This document shows positions 32,153 through 40,957 of a stretch of 64,000 bases of DNA, in pieces. Source of the stretch: Suilimivivens aceti (lineage in GTDB: Bacteria > Bacillota > Clostridia > Lachnospirales > Lachnospiraceae); the NCBI RefSeq assembly GCF_025567405.1, contig NZ_JAOQKJ010000001.1:1-64000 (forward strand). Reading direction: 5' to 3'. The notes beneath the pieces are model-generated. The model was not told the DNA's origin. It saw only the letters and a program-made list of their open reading frames with translations, and ran no database searches. The stretch's first letter is position 1, and each line of letters starts with the position of its first letter. The position numbers and the translations under genes were made by a program.

Positions 32153-33914
32153 AGCACCGGATACTGTCCTGAAGCTGTTCCACTACTCCTGACATATCTT
32201 CAATGGAAGAAGAGATATCCTTCATTTCTTCTTCCATTCCGTGATTATTTTCCCAAACCACAGAAAGCATTCCGTTACTGTCATTTACGGTCTTTTCTAT
32301 ACTGTCATTTGCTGTATTGACATGCTGCAGACTTTCCTGTATCCTGCCGATCTGCTCTTTTACATCTGACATCATTTCATCTACATGATCTGCCGCTTCA
32401 TGATAATTTTTCCCTGTATCCTCCAGTGTATCATAATCAGCAAGCACCTTTGTATTGACAAAGTTAAGCAGCCTTGTCGCATTATCGGAAAGCTCCTGTA
32501 CACTCTCTACTACCCTGTCGCTGATCTCCTTGATATGGTTTGCCGATTCTCTTGAACTGTCCGCCAGATTTCTGATCTCCTCTGCTACAACAGCAAATCC
32601 CTTTCCTGCCTCTCCAGCTCTTGCTGCCTCTATGGAGGCATTCAGTGCCAGCAGATTTGTTGTGCCGGCAATTCCGAGGATATCCCCTGTCAGCTTGGTT
32701 ATCTTATGGATCTGCTGACTGCTTTCGATCGAGCTGTTCACCGCCGCATTGATCTCGGAAAGCATACTTGTGGCCTCCTTCTTGCTTGCCAGAGCCACCT
32801 CCTTCATTTCTCCTGCTTTTCCCTTAATACCAGCCGCATAGCTGCTGCCTTCTTCTGCAACCTGCTTCATTCCCTCCACAGTCTGTCCAAGAAGCAGCGT
32901 ATCCTCCTTTACCTCCTGTACGGCTCCGGATACCTTTTCCATTCCTCCGGAAAGCCTTGTCAGATTCTGTGTCGTGTTCGCCGCACTTTCATTTACCTTT
33001 TCCACGCATGCGGAAATACCTGTCTGTGTCTCCTGCATCCTTCTGCATCCGTTTTGGAGTGCTTCGATAATTTCCTGCATCTGGGAAACCAGATCATTGA
33101 TCGCCATGGAAAGTCTGCCAATTTCATCCCGTGACCTTACCCGGATCCGTCTGGTGATATCCCCTTCATTATTCCGGATCCCTTCCACCAGTTCATCTAC
33201 CTGCTTTGTAGCGCCCTTTACAGGATTGATCACCCAGAGCTTGATCCCGATCATGATCAGCAGCATTGTCAGGGCAAGGATCAGTGACGCCACCGCAACA
33301 ATTCCGGGTACACTTTCTGCCCTCTCTTCCATGCCCGCATGGGCAATATCCATCTGTGTCTCCGTGATCTCAAGCATTTCATCCATGCAGGCTTCTATAC
33401 TCTCGTTAAACATCGGCAGATTGGAGGTAGCCGATACATATGCCTGCGTCTTGTTCGCTGCACTGGTTTCCAGCAGACTTTCTACTGTTCTCTTGTACTT
33501 CGCATACACATCGTACGCAGACTGGAACGCATCCCTTCTCTGGTCATTTTCAGAAAGACATTTTGAAAATGCATCCATCTGTGTATCCATCTGCTCCATT
33601 TCTGCCAGGATCTTTGTCTTCAGCTCCTCCATGGTCACATTATTGGTCGTCATGACGTGCGTCAGTACCTGCCCGTTAATATAGGTAAATTCTCTGGAAA
33701 GCTCAGATATCTGCTCCTGCTCTGTCACCTGCTTTGTTACGATCTCATTGCTGACATTAGTTATTGACTGCAGCTTATTTACCAGGATAAAAATACAGCC
33801 AAAGGCTGCAGCTGCAAACAGAAGAATCAGCAGCATGATCTTCATTTCCAGTCCGATCCCCCGCTTTTTCCTCGTTTTTCGTATTTTCTTTTCCTTTTTT
33901 TCCCTTTTCCTCAC
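32145..33914 (-). CDS. Methyl-accepting chemotaxis protein
   Basis: Transmembrane receptor of 589 residues. A very basic N-terminus precedes membrane segment 1 (~25-47). An extracytoplasmic four-helix-type sensor domain (~48-200) contains no recognised Cache fold and looks helical. Membrane segment 2 (~204-228), HAMP (~230-285) and the signalling domain follow, with the conserved hairpin tip NLLALNASIEAARAGEAGKG and then AVVAEEIRNLADSS. It should pass attractant or repellent binding to CheA/CheW. No other chemotaxis or flagellar genes are in the window. It lies upstream of nothing on its strand and converges with lrgB. Confidence 0.95.
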   Translation of the reverse strand: MRKREKKEKKIRKTRKKRGIGLEMKIMLLILLFAAAAFGCIFILVNKLQSITNVSNEIVTKQVTEQEQISELSREFTYINGQVLTHVMTTNNVTMEELKTKILAEMEQMDTQMDAFSKCLSENDQRRDAFQSAYDVYAKYKRTVESLLETSAANKTQAYVSATSNLPMFNESIEACMDEMLEITETQMDIAHAGMEERAESVPGIVAVASLILALTMLLIMIGIKLWVINPVKGATKQVDELVEGIRNNEGDITRRIRVRSRDEIGRLSMAINDLVSQMQEIIEALQNGCRRMQETQTGISACVEKVNESAANTTQNLTRLSGGMEKVSGAVQEVKEDTLLLGQTVEGMKQVAEEGSSYAAGIKGKAGEMKEVALASKKEATSMLSEINAAVNSSIESSQQIHKITKLTGDILGIAGTTNLLALNASIEAARAGEAGKGFAVVAEEIRNLADSSRESANHIKEISDRVVESVQELSDNATRLLNFVNTKVLADYDTLEDTGKNYHEAADHVDEMMSDVKEQIGRIQESLQHVNTANDSIEKTVNDSNGMLSVVWENNHGMEEEMKDISSSIEDMSGVVEQLQDSIRCFK

Positions 33915-33964
33915 AATTATTTCCTCCTGTAAATATGCGCAATATCGCTGCCGTATTCATATCC

Positions 33965-34002
33965 AAAAAGGGCCATAAAGTGCATATGCACCCGGCCCTC
34001 TT
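33965..34002 (-). terminator. Terminator after the sugar ABC operon
   Basis: The minus strand reads AGGGCC ... GGCCCTTTTT, with an inner palindrome TGCATATGCA in the loop. It lies 20 bases after the gguB stop. Confidence 0.85.
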
Positions 34003-34020
34003 TGATTAGATATGCAGAAA

Positions 34021-35211
34021 TTAATTTTTGGCAATTAATTTTCCACCACGTTTGGATACTACATCGAAGATAACTGCTGCCAGAAGTACAAGCCCCTTTA
34101 CTACCTTCTGCATATTCTGGTCCACACCCATCAGAGACATACCAAGGTTGATCACACCCATCAGCACCGCACCAACAATAACACCGGGAACTGTTCCTGT
34201 TCCGCCATATGCAGAGGCACCGCCGATAAAGCAGGAGCCGATTGCATCCATTTCATAGTTCTGTCCATAAGTGGGCTGTGCGGATGTCATACGTGCGATT
34301 GTTACCATTCCGGCAAGAGCTGCTAAAAAGCCCATGTTCATATATGCCAGGAAATAAACCTTATTTGTATTGATACCAGAAAGCTTTGTCGCCTTCTCAT
34401 TTCCTCCTACTGCATAGAAGTAACGTCCCACTGTTGTATTGGAGGTAATATAACCATACACCATGATAACGATCAGTACCCAGATCAGGACGCTCGGAAT
34501 ACCCTTATGCTGTGCCAGTCTGTAGGTAAAGGCGAGAATGACAACTGTGATGATCACCATTTTCACGATAGTAGAAGTAAGACCCTCTACCTCATAGCCC
34601 TTCTTTACCTTATCCATTCTTCCCTTGATCTGGATAAAAATATAGATCGCTGCTGCCAGAACACCGGCAAAGATACAGGTCATATTCAGGGAACCACTTC
34701 CGAAGAAATCCGGTATGTAGCAGTCAGCACCGCCGCCAAACAGATTTACAAAGGTTGTACAGTCCTTAATGGATACTGTCATACCATCCAGTACAACATT
34801 GCTTAGGCCACGGAAGGCAAGCATGCCGGCCAGTGTTACAATAAAGGGAGGGATCCTGACATAGGCGATCCAGAAGCCCTGGAATGCACCGATCAGTGTT
34901 CCTACAACAAACATGATCAGGATAGCCAGCCACATGTTCATCTTCATGTTTACCATCAGCATGGCACCGATCGCACCGACGAAGCAGACAACGGAACCAA
35001 CAGAAAGATCAATGTTACCGCCTGTCAGGATACAGAGCAGCATACCGGTTGCCAGGATAAATACATAGGCATTCTGGGAGATCAGACTGCTGACATTCAT
35101 AGGCAGCAGAATTGCTCCTCCTGTTCTCCAGGCAAAGAATGCTGTTACTATGATCAGTACGATTATCATTGTATATTTTTTAACAAAATCCACAGATTTT
35201 ATTTTACTCAT
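34021..35211 (-). CDS. gguB: Multiple-monosaccharide ABC transporter permease (GguB/MmsB-like)
   Basis: Inner-membrane permease of 396 residues with 9-11 hydrophobic segments, of the branched BPD_transp_2 (RbsC/XylH) family. Landmarks are LICILTGGNIDLSVGSVV-type sequence (ILTGGNIDLSVGSVVCFVG), RIPPFIVTLAGMLAFRGL, YFYAVGGNEKATKLSGIN (the EAA-like coupling loop region) and GSCFIGGASAYGGTGTVPG. The extra central segment FIQIKGRMDKVKKGYEVEG makes it longer than RbsC and typical of GguB/XylH. It overlaps the ATPase gene by 4 bases. It should import monosaccharides such as xylose, glucose, galactose or arabinose with ChvE and GguA. Confidence 0.93.
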   Translation of the reverse strand: MSKIKSVDFVKKYTMIIVLIIVTAFFAWRTGGAILLPMNVSSLISQNAYVFILATGMLLCILTGGNIDLSVGSVVCFVGAIGAMLMVNMKMNMWLAILIMFVVGTLIGAFQGFWIAYVRIPPFIVTLAGMLAFRGLSNVVLDGMTVSIKDCTTFVNLFGGGADCYIPDFFGSGSLNMTCIFAGVLAAAIYIFIQIKGRMDKVKKGYEVEGLTSTIVKMVIITVVILAFTYRLAQHKGIPSVLIWVLIVIMVYGYITSNTTVGRYFYAVGGNEKATKLSGINTNKVYFLAYMNMGFLAALAGMVTIARMTSAQPTYGQNYEMDAIGSCFIGGASAYGGTGTVPGVIVGAVLMGVINLGMSLMGVDQNMQKVVKGLVLLAAVIFDVVSKRGGKLIAKN

Positions 35212-36752
35212 GCTGTTTGCTCCTTTCCTGCTGTGCCAAGAATATGAGACATGATCAGTTCCTGTGTTGCCTCACTTCCTGCCAGCTCTCCAACCATTTT
35301 CCCTTCGTTCATAATATAGATCCTGTCGCACATGCCCAGAATCTCCGGAAGCTCTGAAGAAATCATAATGACGGATTTTCCTTCTGCCACCAGATGATTG
35401 ATGATGCAATAGATCTCATATTTTGCACCAACGTCAATTCCTCTTGTCGGTTCATCCAGTATCAGAATATCAGGATCTGCAAACATCCATTTTGCAAGAA
35501 GTACTTTCTGCTGATTGCCACCGCTCAGGTTTCCAACATTCTGTTCTACCGTCGGACATTTTGTTTTCAGTTTTTCTTTGTAGTCAACCGCCACATTATA
35601 TTCTTTATCCTTATCGATCACAGTATGGCTGCTGACTGCATCCAGATTGGAAAGTGTGGTATTGATCTTGATCGGGTTGCTCAGGATCAGACCATTTCCC
35701 TTTCTGTCCTCCGTAACATAGGCAAGCTTGTTCTTGATCGCTTCCTGTACGTTGTTCAGATGGACTTCCTTTCCATTGATATATAATTCTCCACTGATGT
35801 TATCTCCATAGCTCTTTCCAAACAGACTCATGGCAAGCTCTGTTCTTCCTGCGCCCATCAGTCCTGAGATTCCTACAACCTCTCCCCTTCTCACATTGAG
35901 GCTGACATCATCCACCACCTTCCGTTCTGAATACAGCGGATGATATACATTCCAGTGCTTTACCTCCATCCGGATATCACCAATATGCGGCTCTCTCTTC
36001 GGGAAACGGTCGGAGATCTCACGTCCTACCATTCCCTTAATGATCCGTCCCTCTGAGATCTCATCCACCTTCTTATCCAGTGTTTCTATCGTAGAACCGT
36101 CCCGGATCACTGTGATCTTGTCAGCCACATAAGAAACCTCATTCAGCTTATGGGAAATGATGATGGATGTCATTCCCTGCTCCTTCAGCTGAAGCATCAG
36201 ATCCAGAAGTGCTTTGGAATCTGTCTCATTTAAAGATGCAGTAGGCTCATCCAGGATCAGCAGCTTTGCATTCTTGGCCAGTGCCTTTGCGATTTCTACC
36301 AGCTGCTGCTTTCCTACTCCGATATCCTTGATCAATGTCTGCGGACCTTCATGGAGTCCTACCGTCTTAAGCAGTTCTGCCGCCCGTGCATTGGTCTCGT
36401 TCCAGTTAATTTTATATTTATGTCCCCGTTCATTTCCGAGGAACATATTTTCCCCAATTGTCATATAAGGAATCAGGGCCAGCTCCTGATGGATAATAAC
36501 AATCCCCTTTTCCTCACTGTCCTTAATGGTATTGAATTTACAGACCTCACCATCGTAAATAATATCCCCTTCATAGGTTCCATAAGGGTATATTCCACTC
36601 AGTACATTCATAAGTGTGGATTTTCCAGCACCATTTTCTCCTACCAGTGCGTGGATTTCACCTTCCTCCACTTGCAGATTTACATTGTCAAGCGCCTTTA
36701 CGCCAGGGAATGTCTTGGTAATATTTTTCATTTCCAGTAATATTTTTGCCAA
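35208..36752 (-). CDS. gguA: Multiple-monosaccharide ABC transporter ATPase (GguA/MmsA-like)
   Basis: Double ABC ATPase of 514 residues. Domain 1 has Walker A GENGAGKSTLMNVLSG, signature IGVGKQQLVEIAKAL and Walker B LLILDEPTASLNE. Domain 2 starts near residue 260; its Walker A position is degenerate (GLMGAGRTEL), as usual in sugar importers, with signature LSGGNQQKVLLAKW and ILILDEPTRGIDVG. I place the start at a TTG (LAKILLEMKNITKTF), 6 bases after GGGAGGG. It follows chvE after 174 bases that contain a stable hairpin, and overlaps gguB. Confidence 0.94.
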   Translation of the reverse strand: MAKILLEMKNITKTFPGVKALDNVNLQVEEGEIHALVGENGAGKSTLMNVLSGIYPYGTYEGDIIYDGEVCKFNTIKDSEEKGIVIIHQELALIPYMTIGENMFLGNERGHKYKINWNETNARAAELLKTVGLHEGPQTLIKDIGVGKQQLVEIAKALAKNAKLLILDEPTASLNETDSKALLDLMLQLKEQGMTSIIISHKLNEVSYVADKITVIRDGSTIETLDKKVDEISEGRIIKGMVGREISDRFPKREPHIGDIRMEVKHWNVYHPLYSERKVVDDVSLNVRRGEVVGISGLMGAGRTELAMSLFGKSYGDNISGELYINGKEVHLNNVQEAIKNKLAYVTEDRKGNGLILSNPIKINTTLSNLDAVSSHTVIDKDKEYNVAVDYKEKLKTKCPTVEQNVGNLSGGNQQKVLLAKWMFADPDILILDEPTRGIDVGAKYEIYCIINHLVAEGKSVIMISSELPEILGMCDRIYIMNEGKMVGELAGSEATQELIMSHILGTAGKEQTA

Positions 36753-36879
36753 CTGTATCCCTCCCAAGTCTTACTGTTTCCGCATGATCTAATCAATTTA
36801 TAAAATTATTTATAGAATTAAAATACCTTCTCCCGGGAATCTGCCTCCGGCAACTCCCTTCATTTTCCGATATAAAACT

Positions 36880-36905
36880 GGCAGGCGGGCAAGAACCCAC
36901 CTGCC
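36880..36905 (-). promoter_or_regulatory. Intercistronic hairpin between chvE and gguA
   Basis: GGCAGGTGGG pairs with CCCGCCTGCC around a 6-base loop, 22 bases after the chvE stop, followed by agtttt. It could act as a leaky terminator or a 3' stabiliser that keeps binding protein in excess over the membrane parts. Confidence 0.7.
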
Positions 36906-36926
36906 ATAATCATCCTGCCAATTATT

Positions 36927-38099
36927 TTACTGTAAATCAGCTTCTGTGTAGTATCCGGAATCAACAAGCAGCTCCTTGTAGTTGCTTGCATCTGCGAATA
37001 CAGGCTCGCACAGGTAAGAAGGAATTACACCAGTACCGTTATCATAGGTCTCTGTATCGTTAACAGGTGCCTCTCCGCCCTTCATAACTGCATCTACCAT
37101 TTCTACTACCTTGGATGCCAGTGTACGTGTATCCTTGAAGATAGACATAGACTGTTTGCCAGCGATCATATTCTTTACGTTTGCGATATCACAGTCCTGA
37201 CCGGTAATGATCGGCCACTCACCTGTGTAGTTTGCTTCCAGTGAGTTGGTAACACCAAGTGCTGTAGAGTCATTGGAGCAGAGAACTGCATCAAGCTTGG
37301 TTCCATCTGCATAGTTTGCAGAAATGATAGCATCCATTCTGGACTGTGCTGTTTCTGTTGACCAGTTTGCTGTTGCAACTGTTTCGAAATCTGTCTGACC
37401 GGACTTAACAACAAGCTTGCCTGCATCGATGTAGGGCTGAAGCACATCCATAGCACCACCGAAGAAGAATCTTGCATTGTTATCACCAGGATCACCTGTT
37501 ACAAGCTCAATATTGAAGGGTCCGTCTGCATTGTCAAGATCAAGCTTTTCCTTGATGTATTCACCCTGCTTGGTTCCTACCATGTAGTTATCAAATGTAG
37601 CATAATATGTAACAGCATCAGAGTTCATGATCAGACGGTCATAAGCGATAACCGGAATATTCTTTTCCTTTGCCTGCTCAAGAACGGTTCCAAGGGAATC
37701 ACCATCGATAGAAGCGATTACCAGAAGCTCACAGCCTGAGTTGATCATGTTCTCGATCTGAGATACCTGGGTCGGAATATCATTTGATGCATACTGGAGA
37801 TCTACCTCATATCCGGCTTCCTTCAGCTGAGCTTCCATATTGGAGCCATCCTGATTCCATCTCTGAAGATCCTTGGTAGGCATTGCCACACCAACTTTTC
37901 CGCCGCCGGCTGCTGTGTCTGCTGCTGTGTCTGCTGCCGCATCAGTGGTCTCAGATGATGCATCCTCTGCCGGTGCTGCCTCCTGCGTATCTGTGCTTGT
38001 ACTCGTACTTTCTGCTGCCCCCTGTGATGATCCGCATCCTACCAGCATGGAAGCTACCATTGCTGTGGTAAGAAGTACGCTCAGTAATTTTTTCTTCAT
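36927..38099 (-). CDS. chvE: ChvE-like monosaccharide-binding lipoprotein
   Basis: Periplasmic-binding-protein family 1 lipoprotein of 390 residues. The signal peptide ends in lipobox LVGC (MVASMLVGCGSSQG). A low-complexity Ala/Thr/Asp-rich linker (to ~residue 68) precedes the sugar-binding lobes: VGVAMPTKDLQRWNQDG, ELLVIASIDGDSLG, PVIAYDRLIMNSD (sugar-contacting Asp-Arg), GDPGDNNARFFFGGAM, and GQDCDIANVKNMIAGKQSM. These match the multiple-sugar ChvE/XylF group. It is the first gene of the importer operon and is preceded by AGGGAGG. Confidence 0.95.
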   Translation of the reverse strand: MKKKLLSVLLTTAMVASMLVGCGSSQGAAESTSTSTDTQEAAPAEDASSETTDAAADTAADTAAGGGKVGVAMPTKDLQRWNQDGSNMEAQLKEAGYEVDLQYASNDIPTQVSQIENMINSGCELLVIASIDGDSLGTVLEQAKEKNIPVIAYDRLIMNSDAVTYYATFDNYMVGTKQGEYIKEKLDLDNADGPFNIELVTGDPGDNNARFFFGGAMDVLQPYIDAGKLVVKSGQTDFETVATANWSTETAQSRMDAIISANYADGTKLDAVLCSNDSTALGVTNSLEANYTGEWPIITGQDCDIANVKNMIAGKQSMSIFKDTRTLASKVVEMVDAVMKGGEAPVNDTETYDNGTGVIPSYLCEPVFADASNYKELLVDSGYYTEADLQ

Positions 38100-38145
38100 A
38101 GAAATTTTACCTCCCTATTACTTTGTAGATTTTGTTTACAGTAGG

Positions 38146-38151
38146 ATCATA
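38146..38151 (-). promoter_or_regulatory. -10 element of the chvE operon
   Basis: TATGAT on the minus strand lies 47 bases before the chvE start. No good -35 is found at 16-18 bases (TTTTGT is nearest), which fits a promoter that needs the neighbouring AraC-type response regulator. Confidence 0.55.
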
Positions 38152-38214
38152 CCATAGAGGAAGCAGGACAAAATTATGACTTTCTGTATTTTTTTGATTC
38201 CCTCATGGTGTCAA

Positions 38215-38258
38215 AAAGGACTGTGCTAGCATTTTTTTGTGCTCGTCACAGTCCTTTT
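38215..38258 (-). terminator. Terminator between sensor block and chvE
   Basis: On the minus strand AAAAGGACTGTG pairs with CACAGTCCTTTTT; the loop holds a nested AGCA/TGCT pairing. It ends the four-gene sensor transcript and insulates chvE, so the importer has its own promoter. Confidence 0.88.
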
Positions 38259-38306
38259 CCAAATTTAATCCTGTTCTGTTTTTATCGTCGCAGCATATCA
38301 TCCCTC

Positions 38307-39356
38307 TTATTCCGGCATTTTCCCCGGTACATTTAAATAAACATCCTCCTTCAGATGAAAGCCGCTCCCTATGATCACCTCATTCATATTGTCCTCATTC
38401 ACACTGATCGGCTCCAGTCCGATATAGGGGATCTCATAGGTTCCGTCATTCATTGACACGGTTCCCTCCAGTTCTTCTCCTTTTGCCAGCTTCACTGCAC
38501 ATTCTGCAGCCTTCTGGGCAAGCTTTTCTACCGGCTTGTATACTGTCATGACCTGGGTTCCCTCCACTATACGCTGACAGGCCTCCAGATCCGCATCCTG
38601 TCCTACCACAAGAATGTCTCCTGCCATCCGTTTTTCCTTAAGATTATGTACTACCTTGCTTGCCAGGTCATCATTACCGCACATAATGGCATCTGTTTCC
38701 GTCACAAGCTCCATATGATCATCCAGGTATGCTGATGCCAGCTCTGCCTTCCACCCTTCTGCGTGCATGGAGTCCAGAATCGTCACATTGTGTGCCCCCA
38801 TGACCTTCCGGAAGCCATCTTCTACAAGGGGTACATTACTATCCGTTGCTGATCCGCCAAGCATCAGCACCTTGCCGCCATCGATTCCCTTTTCCACAAG
38901 AGCTTCTCCCATCATGTTACCGACCATTTCATTATCAAAGGAAATATACAGATCCACATCTGCATTCCGGATCAGTCTGTCATAGGCGATCACCTTGATA
39001 CCGGCATCCTTCGCCTTCTTTACGCAGTCGCTCTGCGTATTGGAATCAATACAGATAATCGCGATCACATCCATTCCCTTATCAATAAAGTAATCGATCT
39101 GTTTTCTCTGCTGTTCAATATCTCCATTGGCATTCTGGACATTTACCTCCGCTCCAAGCTCCTTGGCCATAGATACGAAAATATCCCTGTCTCTCTGCCA
39201 TCTTTCAATCACGAAGGAATCAAAGCACAGTCCTATCTGGATCTTGTCCTCCTTATCCTTTTCTCCCTCCGTCATTTCCTTTTCCATACTGCCACAGCCT
39301 GCCATAGTGATCAGCAGTATGAGCATCAAAAGAAAGCTGCCGATATGCTTTTTCAT
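38307..39356 (-). CDS. Sugar-binding lipoprotein (XylF/RbsB-like), sensor-linked
   Basis: Lipoprotein of 349 residues: signal peptide with lipobox MAGC (LLITMAGCGSMEKE), a short charged linker, then a type 1 sugar-binding fold. IQIGLCFDSFVIERWQRDRD, MDVIAIICIDSNTQSD, KVIAYDRLIRNADVD (sugar-contact Asp-Arg), LGGSATDSN and VVGQDADLEACQRI are close in layout to the ChvE protein. The start overlaps the response-regulator stop by 4 bases, so it belongs to the sensor operon and not to the transporter operon. It may present sugar either to the kinase or to the importer. Confidence 0.88.
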   Translation of the reverse strand: MKKHIGSFLLMLILLITMAGCGSMEKEMTEGEKDKEDKIQIGLCFDSFVIERWQRDRDIFVSMAKELGAEVNVQNANGDIEQQRKQIDYFIDKGMDVIAIICIDSNTQSDCVKKAKDAGIKVIAYDRLIRNADVDLYISFDNEMVGNMMGEALVEKGIDGGKVLMLGGSATDSNVPLVEDGFRKVMGAHNVTILDSMHAEGWKAELASAYLDDHMELVTETDAIMCGNDDLASKVVHNLKEKRMAGDILVVGQDADLEACQRIVEGTQVMTVYKPVEKLAQKAAECAVKLAKGEELEGTVSMNDGTYEIPYIGLEPISVNEDNMNEVIIGSGFHLKEDVYLNVPGKMPE

Positions 39357-40957
39357 CCTACGGTATCCCCCTTATTTTCCTTATATTCTGTTGGCGTTAC
39401 CCCTATATTTTTCTTAAAAGTCCTGCTGAAATAATTAGGATCAGCATAGCCCACCATAGAACAGATCTCCTTCATGGAGCTATCTGTCGTGAGTAAAAGC
39501 TCCTTAGCCTTATCCATCCTCAGATTAGTCAGATATTCAATAAAATTCTGCTCTGTACTGTCCTTAAAAAGCTTGCTGAAATAATAAGGACTGATATTTA
39601 CCTCCCTTGATACCTCATCAAGGGAAATATCCCTGTTGTAGTTCTCCCTGATATAACGCATGGCCTCTTCGATCACACTTCCGGATTTCTCTGACCGTTT
39701 ACTCTGGATATTTCTGCAGGCCTCTGCTATCTTATCCGTAAACCAGAGCCGCAGTCTCTCCGGATCCTCTATGCTCATGATTCCCGGCAGATAATCACTT
39801 CTGATATTCAGCTGATAGATCATACCTCCCTTTTCATAGGCAATGTGTTCTGACCACAATACAAATTCCAGTACCTTAAGCCGGATATCCATAAGCCCTG
39901 ACCCACTTTCCATCATCCAGTCAAAGAAGCTCTTGGCAGAAGCTGTGGCATTATTTATTTCACCATTCTCAATTTCTTCAAATAATCTCTTCTCCAGCTT
40001 AATAGGATAATCCCCAGCATACTCACAGCGTATGGGGAGATCATCCACATGGGCAACGCTCCCTGTTGATTCCACCAGCACCCGTAGTGCCTGCGTATAG
40101 GAATCTGCCATATCCCGCATTTCACCTACACTTCCAAACCCGATCCTGAAGCTGATATCTGTCCGTTTTCTCAGATACCGCACTGCTTCCCTTGCCTTTT
40201 CGATCAGCTCGATACGCTCATTATAATCCATGGCTTCCTTTTCATAGGGCACCAGGACTGCCAGCTTATTGGCCATTACCGATCCTACATAGCAGTTAAA
40301 GTATTCCTTCAGGATCGTGCGTACCTCCTGATAATGATTCTGCATCCTGACACTGCTTCCTACCGCATTGGTCATATGATTCCCCTGCTGCTCATCCCCG
40401 CATACAACTGCCACCATGTAGGCATATCCGCTGTCTATCCCAAGCAGCGTCTTATAATTCTCTATATCCTCTTCAAAATGCTCCTGCAGAAGGATATTGG
40501 ATATCAGCCCGCTCTCAATAATAGGAACTACCGTTTCCAGCTTTTCCTTGACCAGCAGCTCCCTTTTCCGCTTTTCCTTTTCCCTGTCAATGATCTCCAT
40601 AGCTTTTTTCAGGACAGCCAGGATCCGCTTTCTCTCCATGGGCTTCGTAATATATTCAAGAACCCCAAGTGAAATGGCCTCCTGTGCATAGTCGAACTTA
40701 TCGTAGGCCGACATCACGATAAACACTGTACTGCTGTTTGACTTCTTGATTTCCCTTATTGCGTCAATTCCATTGATACCAGGCATCTGGATATCCATGA
40801 CCGCAATATCCGGCCGGAAGCTTTCCGCCAGCTCAATTACACTTCTTCCTGTTTTGGCATACTGGATCTCACAGAGATCCCCAAATTCTTTTTCAATGAT
40901 AAATTTCAGTGAATCGATCACAATCCCTTCATCATCAGCCAGCATGATCCTGTACAT
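39353..40957 (-). CDS. YesN-type response regulator (receiver + AraC HTH)
   Basis: Response regulator of 534 residues. The N-terminal receiver (MLADDEGIVIDSL; phosphoacceptor Asp in PDIAVMDIQMPGING near residue 55; EYITKPM) is followed by a long middle region (~130-410) as in YesN proteins. The C-terminal AraC helix-turn-helix pair is YIRENYNRDISLDEVSREVN / ISPYYFSKLFKDS and ICSMVGYADPNYFSRTFKK. It overlaps the kinase stop by 23 bases, with GGGGGAG ahead of the ATG. It should activate the chvE-gguA-gguB promoter when phosphorylated. Confidence 0.93.
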   Translation of the reverse strand: MYRIMLADDEGIVIDSLKFIIEKEFGDLCEIQYAKTGRSVIELAESFRPDIAVMDIQMPGINGIDAIREIKKSNSSTVFIVMSAYDKFDYAQEAISLGVLEYITKPMERKRILAVLKKAMEIIDREKEKRKRELLVKEKLETVVPIIESGLISNILLQEHFEEDIENYKTLLGIDSGYAYMVAVVCGDEQQGNHMTNAVGSSVRMQNHYQEVRTILKEYFNCYVGSVMANKLAVLVPYEKEAMDYNERIELIEKAREAVRYLRKRTDISFRIGFGSVGEMRDMADSYTQALRVLVESTGSVAHVDDLPIRCEYAGDYPIKLEKRLFEEIENGEINNATASAKSFFDWMMESGSGLMDIRLKVLEFVLWSEHIAYEKGGMIYQLNIRSDYLPGIMSIEDPERLRLWFTDKIAEACRNIQSKRSEKSGSVIEEAMRYIRENYNRDISLDEVSREVNISPYYFSKLFKDSTEQNFIEYLTNLRMDKAKELLLTTDSSMKEICSMVGYADPNYFSRTFKKNIGVTPTEYKENKGDTVG

